DNA from: Streptomyces qinzhouensis
GTDB taxonomy: Bacteria > Actinomycetota > Actinomycetes > Streptomycetales > Streptomycetaceae
Reading direction: 5' to 3'
NCBI RefSeq assembly: GCF_007856155.1
Contig: NZ_CP042266.1
Location: 7,440,001-7,504,000 of the forward strand
Length of the DNA: 64,000 bases
The notes under the pieces are model-generated. The model was not told where the DNA came from, searched no databases, and was given only the letters and a program-made list of their open reading frames with translations. The translations under genes were made by a program, and so were the position numbers. Positions 62,966 through 64,000 of this stretch are shown in pieces (within the stretch, counting starts at the first letter, position 1; each line of letters opens with the position of its first letter).

Positions 62966-64000
62966 GTGACCTCCTTCGACTCTTCCCTGTCCCGGCGCGC
63001 CTTCGGCGGTAGCGCCGCCGGGGCCGTGGCGGCCCTCGGGCTGTCCGCCGCCGACGCCGCCGCGGACAGTGCCGGAGCCCCGCCCGCCGAACGTCCGTTC
63101 AGCGCCGCCCGCGCACCCGGTCGGGGTGCCCGCCGCCCCAACGTGCTGTTCATTTTGGGCGACGACCTGGGCTGGGCCGATCTGTCCTCCTACGGAGCTC
63201 CGGAGATCCGTACCCCGCATCTCGACCGGCTCGCCCGGCAGGGCGTGCGGTTCACCGACGCGTACAGCGGCTCCGCGACCTGCTCGCCCACCCGGTTCAG
63301 CCTCTACACCGGCCGCTATCCGGGCCGTACGAAGGGCGGGCTCGCCGAGCCGATCGCGGACCGGTCGGTGGGGCTCGACCCCACCCATCCCACCCTCGCC
63401 TCGCTGCTGCGCGACGCCGGGTACCGAACGGCACTGATCGGCAAGTGGCACTGCGGCTACCTGCCCGACTACAGCCCCACCCGGTCCGGCTGGGAGGAGT
63501 TCTTCGGCAACTTCGGCGGCGCGCTGGAGTACTACTCCAAGCTGAGCTCCCGTGGTGAGTACGACCTCTACGAAGGCGATGCCGAGTACCGCGATCTGCG
63601 CTACTACACGCGCATCCTGACCGAACGGGCCGTCGAGTACGTGGGCCGCGACCACGGGCACACCCCCTGGCTGCTCAACCTCAACTTCACCACCCCGCAC
63701 TGGCCGTGGATCGCCGACGGCGACGAGGAGACCGGCGCCGAGATCGCCCGCCGGATCAAGTCGGGCGACCAACGAGCGCTGTGGCACCAGGACGGAGGCT
63801 CGCTCGCGAAGTACCGGCAGCTGGTCGAGGACCTCGACCGCTCGGTCGGCAAGGTGCTCGCCGCCCTGAAGCGGTCCGGGCAGGAGGAGGACACCCTGGT
63901 GGTCTTCGCCAGCGACAACGGCGGCGAACGCTTCTCGTACAACTGGCCGCTCAGCGGCAACAAGGGATCGCTCCGGGACGGCGGCATCCGGGTGCCCACG
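62966..64000 (+). CDS. Tat-exported sulfatase (5' part)
   Basis: 345 codons are in the window; the 3' end is outside. The N-terminus SRRAFGGSAAGAVAALG is a Tat signal (RR at 10-11). Sulfatase signature C-x-P-x-R as CSPTRFSLYTGR; Cys106 would be converted to formylglycine. Metal ligands ILGDDLGWAD (Asp66/67) and VVFASDNGG are present, with LIGKWHCG. It should hydrolyse sulfate esters outside the membrane to release sulfate. GTG 62966 has GGAG upstream. The leader peptide ahead suggests sulfur-responsive control. Confidence 0.93.
   Translation, partial: MTSFDSSLSRRAFGGSAAGAVAALGLSAADAAADSAGAPPAERPFSAARAPGRGARRPNVLFILGDDLGWADLSSYGAPEIRTPHLDRLARQGVRFTDAYSGSATCSPTRFSLYTGRYPGRTKGGLAEPIADRSVGLDPTHPTLASLLRDAGYRTALIGKWHCGYLPDYSPTRSGWEEFFGNFGGALEYYSKLSSRGEYDLYEGDAEYRDLRYYTRILTERAVEYVGRDHGHTPWLLNLNFTTPHWPWIADGDEETGAEIARRIKSGDQRALWHQDGGSLAKYRQLVEDLDRSVGKVLAALKRSGQEEDTLVVFASDNGGERFSYNWPLSGNKGSLRDGGIRVPT

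Noticed and set aside
62345..63787. Minus-strand 480-codon frame over the sulfatase start
   Set aside because: Antisense shadow; the plus strand carries clear sulfatase motifs and the leader peptide.

Overview
The window looks like a chromosomal segment of a Streptomyces or close relative. Base composition and third-codon positions are very GC-rich, starts are often GTG, and the gene families are typical of the genus: a PAS-GGDEF-EAL protein beside a 'SCO0930-family' lipoprotein, an ergothioneine operon, a class F sortase, snapalysin and wax-ester/DGAT enzymes. No rRNA or tRNA gene was recognised. Both ends cut through genes.

Left part (1-38,418), conserved-looking: the 3' end of a PP2C phosphatase/ATPase switch gene; a WS/DGAT acyltransferase; an Fpg/Nei glycosylase; a LytTR regulator, a small unknown gene, a DUF485-like membrane protein, a sodium:solute symporter and a LytS-type kinase (a transporter with its own two-component system); an ECF sigma factor; a CapA-like lipoprotein; a polysaccharide deacetylase; a class F sortase between two surface proteins that share an unusual C-terminal tail; then a block matching my memory of S. 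coelicolor SCO0930-SCO0922 (lipoprotein, methyltransferase, rmdA, LysR, succinate dehydrogenase CAB). After these come a UvrA paralogue, dodecin, an orphan sugar-binding lipoprotein behind a DasR-like operator, egtABCD, a bacterial-type PARG, a LacI regulator, thioredoxin and a flavin disulfide reductase.

Middle part (38,419-54,900), accessory: the sequence is less uniformly coding and holds a perfect 24-bp inverted repeat, a two-unit CRISPR-like relic, an IS5-type transposase remnant that cuts a small gene, a secreted GH18 chitinase between two near-identical 42-bp direct repeats, and several broken genes. It also holds a compact set of enzymes of unknown joint purpose: MerR and flavin monooxygenase (divergent), macrodomain protein, 2-oxoglutarate oxygenase plus GNAT (one strand), DegT/DnrJ aminotransferase plus a short-chain dehydrogenase lacking the catalytic Tyr (other strand), and a cupin. 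This is the best candidate for an undescribed small pathway.

Right part (54,990-64,000): snapalysin protease; the C-terminal remnant of an FtsX-type permease beside an intact NarL-type two-component pair; an aromatic-acid-type MFS transporter; a group II PLP decarboxylase; and a Tat-exported sulfatase, truncated by the window end, preceded by a 30-codon leader peptide of a kind I associate with sulfur genes.

Cross-window themes: probable chitin/GlcNAc control (DasR-like sites at a sugar-binding protein and at the chitinase), low-molecular-weight thiol and redox functions (egt, trx, reductase), two ADP-ribose hydrolase-type proteins, and cell-surface attachment around the sortase.
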